A stretch of 64,000 nucleotides of DNA. It comes from JBBIQS01 sp037442205. GTDB taxonomy: Bacteria > Myxococcota > Myxococcia > Myxococcales > UBA5297. Within the stretch, counting starts at the first letter, position 1. Every line of letters starts with the position of its first letter. Location of the stretch: assembly GCA_037442205.1 (NCBI GenBank), contig JBBIQS010000009.1:59884-123883 (forward strand). The letters are read 5' to 3'. Made by a program: the position numbers and the translations under genes. Below, piece by piece: positions 17,684-27,061 of the stretch. The notes beneath the pieces were generated by a model. That model ran no database searches. It was not told the DNA's origin and saw only the letters and a list, made by a program, of their open reading frames with translations.

Positions 17684-18406
17684 ATGGGGCTGTCGCTCGA
17701 GGTGGGGATACTTGCGGATTTGAAAGACAACGATGCCGACGGCTTTGCCTACTGGCAGAAGACGTTCGCCCGGGTGAACGTGGCCCTGGCGACCGCCGGT
17801 CTGCCGGCGCACCAAGAGCCCGAGAAGATGGCAGAGCCGGACGCGGTCTGGTCCGGAGACATGTTCAGCTATTCAGGGCTCCACCACTTGCGCCGCCTGG
17901 CAGCCCACCTCGCCGAAAGTGGCGGGCTGCCGCTGCCGGTGAAGGAGGACAATCCGAGCAAGGACCCCGCGGTCGCTCGGTACTACGAGCGCGCAACTGC
18001 AACCGAACGCCCCGGCGGTCTTCTCGCGCGGCTCTTCGGCAAAAAGCCGCTGGCCCGCGCGGGTCCAGGCCCCTTCGACCACCTGATGCTGCACTCGGAT
18101 GCCGAGGGGCTCTATCTGCCGCTCGACTTCCCGGAGGTGATCTTCCCGGAAGATGCGTTAGAGATTCCAGGGGCGATGATTGGCTCGGCGCCGCGACTAC
18201 TCAGCGAGTGCCGCCGGCTCGCGCTGGCTCTCGGTATTCCCGACGGCCTGGATGCTGAAGCGGACGAGCTCATCGAAGCAATCGATTCCCGGCCCGCTGA
18301 GGGCGAACTTTGGAAACGCCATCCGATCGCGACGCACGCCTGCGTGCAGCTCATTGCGGGGTGCGAGGCCGCGTGCGCGGATAGCGCGGCCCTGGTGTTT
18401 TGCTGA
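17684..18406 (+). CDS. Conserved hypothetical protein (MGLSLEVG family)
   Basis: A 240-residue cytoplasmic protein beginning MGLSLEVGILADLKDNDADG. GGGAGG lies seven bases before the ATG. I recall similar openings in uncharacterised proteins of actinobacteria and planctomycetes, without a known function. A GLHHLRRLAAHL segment near residue 65 and a C-terminal LWKRHPIATHACVQLIAGCE segment with paired cysteines are the most distinctive parts. The ending is hydrophobic. It stands alone, facing the decayed toxin locus. Confidence 0.65.
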   Translation: MGLSLEVGILADLKDNDADGFAYWQKTFARVNVALATAGLPAHQEPEKMAEPDAVWSGDMFSYSGLHHLRRLAAHLAESGGLPLPVKEDNPSKDPAVARYYERATATERPGGLLARLFGKKPLARAGPGPFDHLMLHSDAEGLYLPLDFPEVIFPEDALEIPGAMIGSAPRLLSECRRLALALGIPDGLDAEADELIEAIDSRPAEGELWKRHPIATHACVQLIAGCEAACADSAALVFC

Positions 18407-18464
18407 GCGGTCGGAAGGAAAGACTGGTCCCCGACCCCAAGAGCTGGCTCTGACCAGGCGATGC

Positions 18465-18707
18465 TCAGCTCTTCTTGAGCCATCGCGACAGACGCTTCTT
18501 GGCTTGCGCATGGCTGACCACTCGCCCCTTGGCCAGAGCGCGCTCGCCTCGGGCAAGCCCTTCCAAGAGACCCAGTCCGGAACCGCCGCTCGCTCGAGGA
18601 TATCCAGCGCTTTCGCCGGCCAGATAGAAGCCGTCGAGGGCTGCCGACCGCTTCAATCGCTCCAGGGCACGATATTGACTTGGCGCCAGGCGTTTGGGCT
18701 TGGCCAT
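18465..18707 (-). pseudogene. AbiEii-like nucleotidyltransferase remnant joined to an antitoxin-like tail
   Basis: The 80-residue frame starts MAKPKRLAPSQYRALERLKR and continues to ALDGFYLAG, which resembles the beginning of AbiEii-type nucleotidyltransferase toxins. There the next residues would form the GG(T/S)A nucleotide-binding motif and the catalytic DxD, but here they are missing. The tail, GRVVSHAQAKKRLSRWLKKS, looks like the C-terminus of small antitoxins. It begins 55 bases inside the DUF6922 gene, the usual arrangement for these pairs. The simplest reading is an internal deletion that fused two gene ends. An intact small protein is possible. Confidence 0.5.
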
Positions 18708-18958
18708 CGCTCGTGCTCCGCATGGAGGACGACGCGCCAAAAGGCGCGCGTCCGCTCAGTGATCTCGGGGTGGCCGGCTGTCTGGAAGAAGCGGTGAATC
18801 CGCCGCAGGCCGTAGTGCCTCATGACCCAGTGCACCGCGTCCATCGTTCCGTGTTCGAGGATCCGGGCAAGGATGTAGTCGGCGTCGCGCCGGTCATCGA
18901 GCGCGCGGAAGTCCGCCTCCCAGAAGAGCCACTCGAGTCTGCGCGGCAGCCGTGCCAT
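18653..18958 (-). CDS. DUF6922-like protein, partner of AbiEii-type toxins
   Basis: A 101-residue protein, MARLPRRLEWLFWEADFRAL onwards. It closely resembles DUF6922 proteins, which typically precede nucleotidyltransferase AbiEii/AbiGii toxin genes. The segments DADYILARILEHGTMDAVHW and FFQTAGHPEITERTRAFW are characteristic. It looks full length even though its downstream partner is truncated. No clear ribosome-binding site is seen. A 12-base perfect palindrome lies 16 bases before the start. Confidence 0.7.
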   Translation of the reverse strand: MARLPRRLEWLFWEADFRALDDRRDADYILARILEHGTMDAVHWVMRHYGLRRIHRFFQTAGHPEITERTRAFWRVVLHAEHERWPSPNAWRQVNIVPWSD

Positions 18959-18973
18959 CGCGGCGATGCTAAA

Positions 18974-18985
18974 CGGTTCGAACCG
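18974..18985. promoter_or_regulatory. 12-bp palindrome upstream of DUF6922 gene
   Basis: CGGTTCGAACCG is a perfect palindrome 16 bases before the ATG of the DUF6922 gene, where an autoregulatory operator of a toxin-antitoxin unit would be expected. Palindromes of this length also occur by chance in a window this size, so the assignment is weak. Confidence 0.25.
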
Positions 18986-19030
18986 GCCTGAGAAGAGCGA
19001 GCCCCCCCCCGCTCGCCCGCCGCCCTCCAG

Positions 19031-19714
19031 CTACGCCGGCACCGGCACCGGCACCGGCTCCGGAGCCGCGGCCTCCTTGCGCGCCTGCACTCGGAAGAAC
19101 GCGTCCGGCCAGTACTTGCCCAGCTTTCGCTCCTCGGCGCGCTGCAGCAGCGTGGCGTAGAGCGTGTTGCGCTGCCCGTTCACCTTGGCGATGAGGGTCT
19201 CGATGGCACGCACCCGGTGATCGGCGCGGGCCGCCGCCGCCTTGATGCGCGCCTCGCCGGCGCCGCCGCTCTGGCCGATGATGGCGCTGAAGCGCGGGGC
19301 GAAGTCCTTGAGCGCGGCCTCCGGTTCGGTCGCCAGCGACGCCGGCCAGCCGCGCACCATTTCGATCTCCGCCGGCAGCGCCAGGCGCACGATGTTGTAG
19401 GGCGTCTTGGCGAAGTAGCGGGTGAAGCGCGGCGACTTTCGGTCGCGCACGGTGAACGCCAGGGTGTCGGCGAAATCGACCACCAGGTCGTCGAGCTGGT
19501 CGTTGAGCCCATCCATCACCGCTTGCGCGCGGATCTCCTCTCGCCACGCCGCCCGCTGCCCCCGATGCAACTCATCGATCTCGGCGATGGTTGCCGCCAT
19601 CGGACCCGCCAGATCGCTGGCGTTGGCGTCGCCGCCCAGGCGCGCCTCGGTGTAGACCATCTCTTCCCAAATGCCTTCGATCGACGAATCGCTGGGGATG
19701 TTGCGCGGTGCCAT
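19031..19714 (-). CDS. Hypothetical protein with Val-Pro repeat tail
   Basis: A 227-residue, mostly helical cytoplasmic protein. The ATG at 19714 is preceded by AAAGGAGAG. The N-terminal part has IPSDSSIEGIWEEMVYTEARLGG-like helices. The middle carries FTRYFAKTPYNIVRLALPAE. The C-terminus ends PEPVPVPVPA, written by a GGCACC tandem repeat. I recall uncharacterised myxobacterial proteins of this general shape, but no function. A second copy of the dispersed repeat lies about 100 bases upstream of its start, as for yebC. Confidence 0.65.
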   Translation of the reverse strand: MAPRNIPSDSSIEGIWEEMVYTEARLGGDANASDLAGPMAATIAEIDELHRGQRAAWREEIRAQAVMDGLNDQLDDLVVDFADTLAFTVRDRKSPRFTRYFAKTPYNIVRLALPAEIEMVRGWPASLATEPEAALKDFAPRFSAIIGQSGGAGEARIKAAAARADHRVRAIETLIAKVNGQRNTLYATLLQRAEERKLGKYWPDAFFRVQARKEAAAPEPVPVPVPA

Positions 19715-19815
19715 GGCTTCCCTCTCCTTTGTTTGTGGTGAGTGCTGCGCGCGCGACGCTAGAAGCCCGCCAACCCCCGCGTCAAAACTGTTGGAAATTT
19801 GGCAACCATCTGTCG

Positions 19816-20043
19816 TTGCAGCGCTTTTTGGCCCTGTCGGAATCTTTTGGCGAGGCTGCTTTCTCAAGGAGGGGGCATCGGCGGCGAGGCGAGAGGGGGC
19901 GCCCGGCGGCCGAGGTGGGGCTGATCTCGTGATTCCGCGAGCTTAGCCGTGCAAGGGAGGCCAGGTCGGCTGCGACAAGGCCTCCCTGCGCTGCAGGGAA
20001 GGGCTGTCGTGGCACGACAAGCCTTCCTTGCGCTGCAGGGAAG
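19816..20043 (+). repeat. Dispersed repeat, copy 2 (leads into the 42-bp array)
   Basis: This copy aligns with 17312-17536. GCGAGGCTGCTTTC, CTTAGC, GGGAGGCCAGGT and TGCGCTGCA occur in the same order and spacing, apart from one 7-base insertion between the second and third blocks. Downstream it passes straight into the 42-bp tandem array. Both copies have the same orientation and both lie just upstream of minus-strand genes. Confidence 0.75.
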
Positions 20044-20190
20044 CGTCGTCGTGGCACGACAAGCCTTCCTTGCGCTGCAGGGAAGCGTCGTCGCGGCACG
20101 ACAAGCCTTCCTTGCGCTGCAGGGAAGCGTCGTCGCGGCACGACAAGCCTTGTTTGCACGGCAGAGACGGGCTGTCGTGGCACGACCGGT
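19974..20190 (+). repeat. 42-bp tandem array, five units
   Basis: GACAAG (or GACC in the last case) recurs at 19974, 20016, 20058, 20100, 20142 and 20184, exactly 42 bases each time. Each unit holds CTGCAGGGAAG and an odd-centred palindrome GTCGTG-G-CACGAC, perfect at 20006, 20048 and 20174 and with one change in the other two. Flanking CTTCC and GGGAAG can also form a small stem. The unit length is a multiple of three, so all three frames are open on either strand as 14-residue repeats. Without ribosome-binding sites or homology I read it as non-coding. Confidence 0.9.
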
Positions 20191-20219
20191 CGCCCTGGAG
20201 CGCAGGCGAGTGCCTCCGC

Positions 20220-21116
20220 TCAAGCCAGGAGCGAGCCCGCGGCCCCCTCGGGAAATTGCGCGGTGAAGGCCCCGGCGGCCCTGGGCGAGAAATCGGCCCG
20301 GCCGATGAGCTGGTACAGCTGGCTCACCACCTTGCGCGCCTCGCGCAGCGCCTTCTCCATCTCCGCCACCAGGTCCAGCTCCGGGCCGTCGAAGGTGTGC
20401 CGGTAGAGCGAAGTGCTGACGGCGGGGAAGGCGATGGCCGCCAGCGGCGAGCTGGCCAGCCGCACGTAGAAGTAGAGGCCGCGCAGCCAGGCGTCGATGG
20501 TCGGCTTCTCCGGCGCCACCCCCCACACCTCCTGGCAGCCGGTCCGGATCAGCTCGTACATCCCGCGGCCCAGGCCCGAGAAGAACGGCGCCCCGGGGCG
20601 CTTGAGCACCCGGAGCTTCTCCGCCAGCGGCGCCTTGCCCAGCAGGTCCTCGCCGAAGGCCTCGCGCAGGTAGAGGCTCGCCTGGATGGCCTCGACGCGC
20701 TGGTGGGCCTGGCGGGCGCTCTCGCCGGGGCCGCGCAGCCGCGCCGCCAGCAGCTCGGTCAATGGATGCAGCCTCCGATCGAGCACCAGGTGGGTGAAAT
20801 AGCCGGCCACCACCGCCCTCCCGGCGTGGCTTCCCACCAGCGAACCGGTCGCCACCAGCTCCGCCAGCTTGAGACCGAGGGCGACCGGCTGCTCGGCGTG
20901 GAAGAGCCGGGCGAAGGGAGGCGGGCGGGCGGTGGCGTTGCGCAGCTGCCGCACCGCCCCGGCCAGGCCCTCGTAGAAAGGGAGGTCGGGGAGCGCGGCG
21001 CCGAGCCGGGCGTACTCGAGGTCCTCCTGCAGCGTGCGCACCAGCTCGGCGGGCAGGCCGCGCCCGTCCTGGGCGAGCCGCTCGACCACGGCCAGATGAA
21101 CCACCAGCGCCGGCAT
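20220..21116 (-). CDS. Zinc-dependent phospholipase C family protein
   Basis: A 298-residue protein whose opening MPALVVHLAVVERLA and later GRAVVAGYFTHLVLDRRLHP match the zinc-dependent phospholipase C/S1-P1 nuclease-like family common in bacteria ('Zn_dep_PLPC'). Conserved histidines (VVHLAV, FTHLVLD) would bind zinc. No signal peptide is seen, so the real substrate is uncertain. The ATG at 21116 is chosen because the conserved HLxxAER element follows it directly. It diverges from gltX across a 190-base gap. Confidence 0.75.
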   Translation of the reverse strand: MPALVVHLAVVERLAQDGRGLPAELVRTLQEDLEYARLGAALPDLPFYEGLAGAVRQLRNATARPPPFARLFHAEQPVALGLKLAELVATGSLVGSHAGRAVVAGYFTHLVLDRRLHPLTELLAARLRGPGESARQAHQRVEAIQASLYLREAFGEDLLGKAPLAEKLRVLKRPGAPFFSGLGRGMYELIRTGCQEVWGVAPEKPTIDAWLRGLYFYVRLASSPLAAIAFPAVSTSLYRHTFDGPELDLVAEMEKALREARKVVSQLYQLIGRADFSPRAAGAFTAQFPEGAAGSLLA

Positions 21117-21306
21117 GGCTTCTCGGGGGGCCTCCGCGGCAGCCAGAACGCCGCAAGGTAGGTCCGGAATCCGGGCAATGGATTGGGCGCCCCCAAAGCT
21201 CCTCACCGGGCGCGGCCGGTTCCGAATGGCCCAGCGCCCGGGCGAGGGCGTGCTATATACGGCCGCCCGCAACGACCCCGGGCCGCATCGACCAGAGAGC
21301 ACAGCC

Positions 21307-22797
<1,491 letters not shown>

Positions 22798-22816
22798 GCG
22801 GGCTTCGGCGATCTCC

Positions 22817-23515
22817 ATGCTGATCCTGGGCCTGGACACCGCCACCCTGACGCTGTCGGCGGCGCTGGTGGACCGCACCGCCGGCGGCGAGCAGCTGCTG
22901 GCGCGGGAGACGGTTCCGCCGCCGACCGCGCACAGCTCGGTGCTGCCGGGCCTGCTGCAGTCGATGCTCGAGCGAGCTGGCAAGCGCCCGGCCGATCTGG
23001 CGGGACTCGTGGTCGGGCTGGGCCCGGGCTCGTTCACCGGATTGAGGATCAGCCTGGCGACCGCCAAGGCGCTCTGCTACGCGAGCTCCATTCCGCTGGT
23101 CGGAGCTTCGTCCTTGGCGGCGATGGCGCTGGCCGGGGCGGCGCACGCGCCCGAGGGGAGCCTGCTGGTGCCCTGCCTCGACGCGCGCAAGGGCGAGGTC
23201 TACTGCGGCTTCTTCCGAGCGCGCGGGCAGGTCGTTCAGGCCGAAGGGCCGGAGGTGGCGGTGGGGCCCGAGGCGCTGGTCGCTCGGCTGGAGAAGGAGC
23301 CGGGGGCCAAGGTCTTTGGAATCGGGCGAGAGGCCTACCCGGCGCTCGCCGCCCTTCCGGACCCCGGAATTCCCGTGAGGACCCCGGAAGCGCAGGCGTT
23401 GATCCGCCTGGTCGGAGAGCTGCCGGCGTTCGACAAGCAGGCCGTCTTCGGGCTCGAGCCGCACTACGTACGGCCCAGCGACGCCGAGTGGCCGGTGCGG
23501 GCCAAGAAGAAGTAA
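22817..23515 (+). CDS. tsaB: tRNA threonylcarbamoyladenosine biosynthesis protein TsaB
   Basis: TsaB is the ASKHA-fold partner that stabilises TsaD in making t6A37 of ANN-decoding tRNAs. The 232-residue protein opens MLILGLDTATLTLSAALVD and has VVGLGPGSFTGLRISLATAK near residue 64, both family hallmarks, plus LVPCLDARKGEVYCGFF. It begins 20 bases after gltX. Confidence 0.95.
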   Translation: MLILGLDTATLTLSAALVDRTAGGEQLLARETVPPPTAHSSVLPGLLQSMLERAGKRPADLAGLVVGLGPGSFTGLRISLATAKALCYASSIPLVGASSLAAMALAGAAHAPEGSLLVPCLDARKGEVYCGFFRARGQVVQAEGPEVAVGPEALVARLEKEPGAKVFGIGREAYPALAALPDPGIPVRTPEAQALIRLVGELPAFDKQAVFGLEPHYVRPSDAEWPVRAKKK

Positions 23516-23557
23516 ATGAAGCTTGGATGGCAGGCCGTCGGAGGGGAGGGAGTGACC

Positions 23558-23755
23558 ATGCCCACTCAACTCTCGCCGGAGGGCACTCAGCTCGACCGGC
23601 TACGTCGCGAGCACCGGGCGCTCGATCAGCAGATCCAGGATCTGGAGCGCCGCCCCTTCCTGAGCGATCAGGAAGAGGCCGAAGTGAAGCGGCTCAAAAG
23701 GCTCAAGCTCTTCAAGAAGGACGAGATTGCGGCGCTGGTCCGCAGGCCCTCCTGA
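23558..23755 (+). CDS. YdcH/SlyX-like small coiled-coil protein (DUF465)
   Basis: A 65-residue protein, MPTQLSPEGTQLDRLRREHR onwards. It is predicted as one coiled coil: LRREHRALDQQIQDLE, then LSDQEEAEVKRLKRLKLFKKDEI, as in YdcH (DUF465). A GGAGGGGAGGG run just before 23558 favours this ATG over the one abutting tsaB. Function is unknown; it may simply travel with the gltX-tsaB run. It ends 16 bases from the convergent histidine kinase. Confidence 0.75.
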   Translation: MPTQLSPEGTQLDRLRREHRALDQQIQDLERRPFLSDQEEAEVKRLKRLKLFKKDEIAALVRRPS

Positions 23756-23771
23756 GTTCGAAGCAGCCTGG

Positions 23772-25652
23772 CTATCTGGCGGGCGTGGGTTTGTCCGCCC
23801 GCTCGATTCCCAAGAGATCGATCAGGCGCGCCAGCGCCAGCGCGCGAATCTCGTGGCGCCGTCTGGCAGCTGCCCGGGCAAGCAGCCCACCGAGCGCCTT
23901 GGCATCCGCAGGCTGGGCGAGCTGCCCGCCTACTCCCGCCTGAATCAGCTCGAGCCCGGTGGCGAAATCGGCGACCGGTCCGGCGAAGACGACCTGCGCC
24001 GGCCAGCTCGCTGTGCGTGCCCGGCGAGCGAGGTCGAGCGTCTGCTCGCGCGCCAGGCTCGGGCTGAGGACGAGCACTTCCAGCGTCCCCTCGATCAGCG
24101 CGGACTCGGCCAGCTCAGGCGTGAGCACCCGGTCGGCCCGATGCCCGGCGAGAGCGATGGCCTGGGAGATGGCGACGTCCGCCACGACGGCCGAGCGGGC
24201 GGGCCCTTCGTCCTTGGAGGCCAGGACCATCGCTGCTCTGCGCAGACCTTTGGGACCGTAGGGCTCCTCGGGCGCGACTTGGACCAACCGATCGGCCCAG
24301 GTTCGGATGCTGGGGGCCAGCGCGTCGAGGCGCTGTCGCGCGATCGCCCGCTCCATCAGGCGGCGCACTGCCGCCCGCAGCAGGTCCGCCTGGCCGAAGG
24401 GCTTCACCAGGTAGTCGCTCACCCCGAGGTCCATCGCGTCGCGGATCGACTCCGGGGTCGGCTGCCCGGTCACCAGCAGCGCCTCGAGCGGCATCTTCCG
24501 CTCGCGGGCCCAGGCGATCAGCTCCAGCCCGGTCATTCCCGGCAGCTTGCGGTCGCAAACCAGCACCGGCGCTGGCTCGGCATTCAGCAACTCGATGGCC
24601 GCCGGCCCGTCCACCGCTTCGGCGATGGTGAGCGTCGAATCGGAGGCGAGCAGGACCTTGAGCGCCCTGCGGACGCTGGCCTCGTCCTCGACGACCAGCA
24701 CCCGCCGCTGGCGTGGCAGCTTCGACAGCTGCGCCTCGAGCTCCTCGACCAGCAGCTCAAAGGAGCGGCGCGAGGAGGCGTCGATCACCGGGGTGCCCGG
24801 CGGGCGCGCCGGCGCCGAGGTCTCCTGCGCCGGAAGCAGATCGATCGCAAAGCAGGTCCTGAACGAGGCAGGCGGCGGGGCCACGTCGAGCTCGGCTCCC
24901 CATCCCTGAACGAGCTCGCGGCACAGGTACAGCCCAAGGCCGGTGCCGTTCTCGCCTTTGGTGGTGGCGAACGGCTCGAAGAGTCGAGGGGCGATCTCCG
25001 GGGCGAGGCCGCGCCCCTGATCCGAGATGCAAACGCGGACCTTCCCCGCCTCGAGCGCAGCGGTGACCAGCACCTTGCCGCCGTCCTCGGTCAGCGCGTC
25101 GCGGGCGTTGTTGAGCAGGTTGCCCAGCACCTGCAGCAGCTGGTTCTTCTCCGCCTTGACCGCCGGTAGCCCCGCGCCGATCTCCACTTCGAGCGAGCAG
25201 GCCGGCGGCATCTTCGGATGGAGCGCCACCGCCTCGCGGATCGCCTCGGCGACCGGCACCTCGCCGAGCTGCTCGTCGCAAGGCTTGAGGAAGCGGCGCA
25301 TCCGCTCGAGCTGGCCCGCCATCCGCTCGGTCTGCGCCAGGATCTCCGCCGGCCAGCCGGACTTGGAGTCGGCCAGCTGGGCGAAGCCGCTGATCGCCGT
25401 CAGCGGCTGGCGCAGCTCGTGGACCAGCTCGGCCATGGCCAGCCCGACCTCCGAAAGCTTGCCCACCTGGACCATCTCGCGGCGCCAGGCGCCCTGCTTG
25501 CGCGCCAGCTCCAGGAGGCTCGCCGCCAGGGCCCGCTCGCTCTCCGAGAGGCTCCCGAGAAGTCGCTCGAGGTCCGGTGCGTCGGGGCTTGCCCCGCCTG
25601 AGAGCGAGTGCGCGCGCTCCAGGAGTTGCTCGATCGACTTGGAGAGGGTCAT
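23772..25652 (-). CDS. Hybrid histidine kinase with receiver and degenerate second receiver-like domain
   Basis: A 626-residue cytoplasmic kinase. HisKA has the phospho-accepting H78 in VHELRQPLTAISG. The ATPase domain has NLLNNARDAL (N box) at about 178, ISDQGRGLAPE (G1) at about 209 and GTGLGLYL (G2) at about 236. A receiver follows with the acidic pair VEDE at 321 and phospho-acceptor D367, and KPFG as the conserved Lys. Residues about 480-600 look like a further receiver fold without the acidic pocket. No PAS, GAF or membrane sensor is present before HisKA, so input probably arrives through a partner. Confidence 0.9.
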   Translation of the reverse strand: MTLSKSIEQLLERAHSLSGGASPDAPDLERLLGSLSESERALAASLLELARKQGAWRREMVQVGKLSEVGLAMAELVHELRQPLTAISGFAQLADSKSGWPAEILAQTERMAGQLERMRRFLKPCDEQLGEVPVAEAIREAVALHPKMPPACSLEVEIGAGLPAVKAEKNQLLQVLGNLLNNARDALTEDGGKVLVTAALEAGKVRVCISDQGRGLAPEIAPRLFEPFATTKGENGTGLGLYLCRELVQGWGAELDVAPPPASFRTCFAIDLLPAQETSAPARPPGTPVIDASSRRSFELLVEELEAQLSKLPRQRRVLVVEDEASVRRALKVLLASDSTLTIAEAVDGPAAIELLNAEPAPVLVCDRKLPGMTGLELIAWARERKMPLEALLVTGQPTPESIRDAMDLGVSDYLVKPFGQADLLRAAVRRLMERAIARQRLDALAPSIRTWADRLVQVAPEEPYGPKGLRRAAMVLASKDEGPARSAVVADVAISQAIALAGHRADRVLTPELAESALIEGTLEVLVLSPSLAREQTLDLARRARTASWPAQVVFAGPVADFATGLELIQAGVGGQLAQPADAKALGGLLARAAARRRHEIRALALARLIDLLGIERADKPTPAR

Positions 25653-25805
25653 CAGAAGGCTCGGGCCGCTGAGACTGGGGCCGCTCGGTTTGTACCCGCG
25701 CCCCTCCCGCGCCGTCAACGCGAGCTCCCGGCGGGAGGGCTGCTTGCCGCAGGGCAGGGCCGCCCCGAACTTGGAAAGGCGGCCTCTGCCGCTGAAAGGC
25801 TGGCC

Positions 25806-26402
25806 ATGCGCTTGGAAGACCACCGGCAGCTCACTCTGGCGCAGCCCGTCGCGGAGGTCTGGCGGTCGATCGCCAGCCTGGAGGCCCTGCCGACGTTGAT
25901 CCCCGACCTGGAGGCGGCCGTCCCCGGGCGCGGCGGCGGGGTCGAGCTGTGCGCCCGCTTCGGCCGGCGGCGCCGCTGGTGGGCTGCCACCTCGCGCGAG
26001 ACTGGCCAGCGCTCGCTCGAGCTGGTTTCGGCGACACCGGGCGTCGAATTTCGCGCCGCTGTCTCGGCGCAGGAGGCCGAGGAGGGGACCTCGGTGAAGG
26101 TCGAGGTCGTCCTGGTGCCGCCCAAGCGCTGGCTGCACCGGCGCCGGGAGAGGCTCGGGCACGGCCCCATCCTCGCTCGGCTGCTCGCCTCGAGCGCGCT
26201 GTTCGCGGTGGCGGTGGCCGGCTTCCTGCTGGCGCCGCGCTGGCCGCTGCCGCGCTGGGGAAGCGCCCTGCTGTGGGCCGTCCTGGGGGCGGCATTCCTC
26301 GGCGCCGCCGCGGTGCTCACCGGGGCCCACCGCCGGCAGCAGGTCGCCGCCCGGGTGCAGCGCGCCCAGCGCTGGGGCTACTCCACCGGCCGATCGACGT
26401 AG
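25806..26402 (+). CDS. SRPBCC-like protein with two C-terminal membrane helices
   Basis: A 198-residue protein. Residues 1-115 fit the START/SRPBCC lipid- or ligand-binding fold, with LTLAQPVAEVWRSIASLEAL as its typical first strand and helix ('xxPxxxVWxxLxdpexL') and SVKVEVVLVPPKRW later. Two transmembrane helices (about 133-152 and 160-177) then anchor it. AAAGG precedes the ATG at 25806. It diverges from the histidine kinase and overlaps the convergent DUF2135 gene by 25 bases. The ligand is unknown. Confidence 0.65.
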   Translation: MRLEDHRQLTLAQPVAEVWRSIASLEALPTLIPDLEAAVPGRGGGVELCARFGRRRRWWAATSRETGQRSLELVSATPGVEFRAAVSAQEAEEGTSVKVEVVLVPPKRWLHRRRERLGHGPILARLLASSALFAVAVAGFLLAPRWPLPRWGSALLWAVLGAAFLGAAAVLTGAHRRQQVAARVQRAQRWGYSTGRST

Positions 26403-27061
26403 AAGGTCCCCACCTCGAGCATCTCGTCCTCGTGAGTGAGGGTCACCGGGAAGGTCAGCCGCCGCTCGTGCGGGGTCCCCTGGCGGATGACCACTTCCAC
26501 CAGCGCGTCGGTCTGCGGGGCCCGGCCGGCGTCGTAGTAGGCGACGGCGATGCGGTACTCGCCCAGCGGCGCGCGCGGCACCAGGTAGATCTCGGGTCCG
26601 AAGCCGTCGGTGTCGTCCACCTCGAGCGAGCCGCCGGAGGCCGACTGGCGGTTGCCGTGGTAGCACTCCTCGCCGCTGGGCTCGGTGACGTGCAGGTCGA
26701 GGTCGGTGCCGTCGGTGTCCCAGGTGAGCTGGATCAGCACGTCCGGCGCCGGGGCACTCGAGTAGAAGGTGACCCGGTCGCGCCCGCTGCCCGCCGGGCC
26801 GTGGGCCAGCGCCTCCACCGAGTTGAGCCCGGGGCGGGCCGGCAGGCGGGCTTCGAAGCGCCCCTGGCGCGCGTTGACGGTGCGGGCCACCCCGTTGACC
26901 GACAGCTGCAGCGAGCGCAGGCGCTTGTCGCTCACCGAGCCGGAGACCGGGACCACCCGCTGCGCCGTCCAGCCGCCGCGAGGCGCGGAGATGTGGACCT
27001 TGGGCGGCTCGCCGCCGGGAGCCGCCGCCAGCAGCAGCGCCATCAGGACGGGCCACTTCAT
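26378..27061 (-). CDS. DUF2135 exported protein (YfaP-like)
   Basis: A 227-residue protein with a short signal peptide MKWPVLMALLLAAAPGG. A Big/Ig-like region follows (VSGSVSDKRLRSLQLSVNG), then the DUF2135 domain carried by LTWDTDGTDLDLHVTEPSGE and an NRQSASGGSLEVDD-type segment. The fourth gene of the yfaQ-T-S-P type operon, it begins by overlapping the alpha-2-macroglobulin stop by four bases. The E. coli counterpart YfaP is uncharacterised. Location in the periplasm is inferred from the signal sequence. Confidence 0.85.
   Translation of the reverse strand: MKWPVLMALLLAAAPGGEPPKVHISAPRGGWTAQRVVPVSGSVSDKRLRSLQLSVNGVARTVNARQGRFEARLPARPGLNSVEALAHGPAGSGRDRVTFYSSAPAPDVLIQLTWDTDGTDLDLHVTEPSGEECYHGNRQSASGGSLEVDDTDGFGPEIYLVPRAPLGEYRIAVAYYDAGRAPQTDALVEVVIRQGTPHERRLTFPVTLTHEDEMLEVGTFYVDRPVE

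Noticed and set aside
18974..18985. tRNA T-arm or attachment site at GGTTCGAACC
   Set aside because: The flanking bases do not form a T-stem, and no acceptor or anticodon arm is present.
19782..20183. Proteins with 14-residue repeats encoded by the 42-bp array
   Set aside because: Frames are open on both strands simply because 42 is divisible by three. No start signal or family supports any of them.
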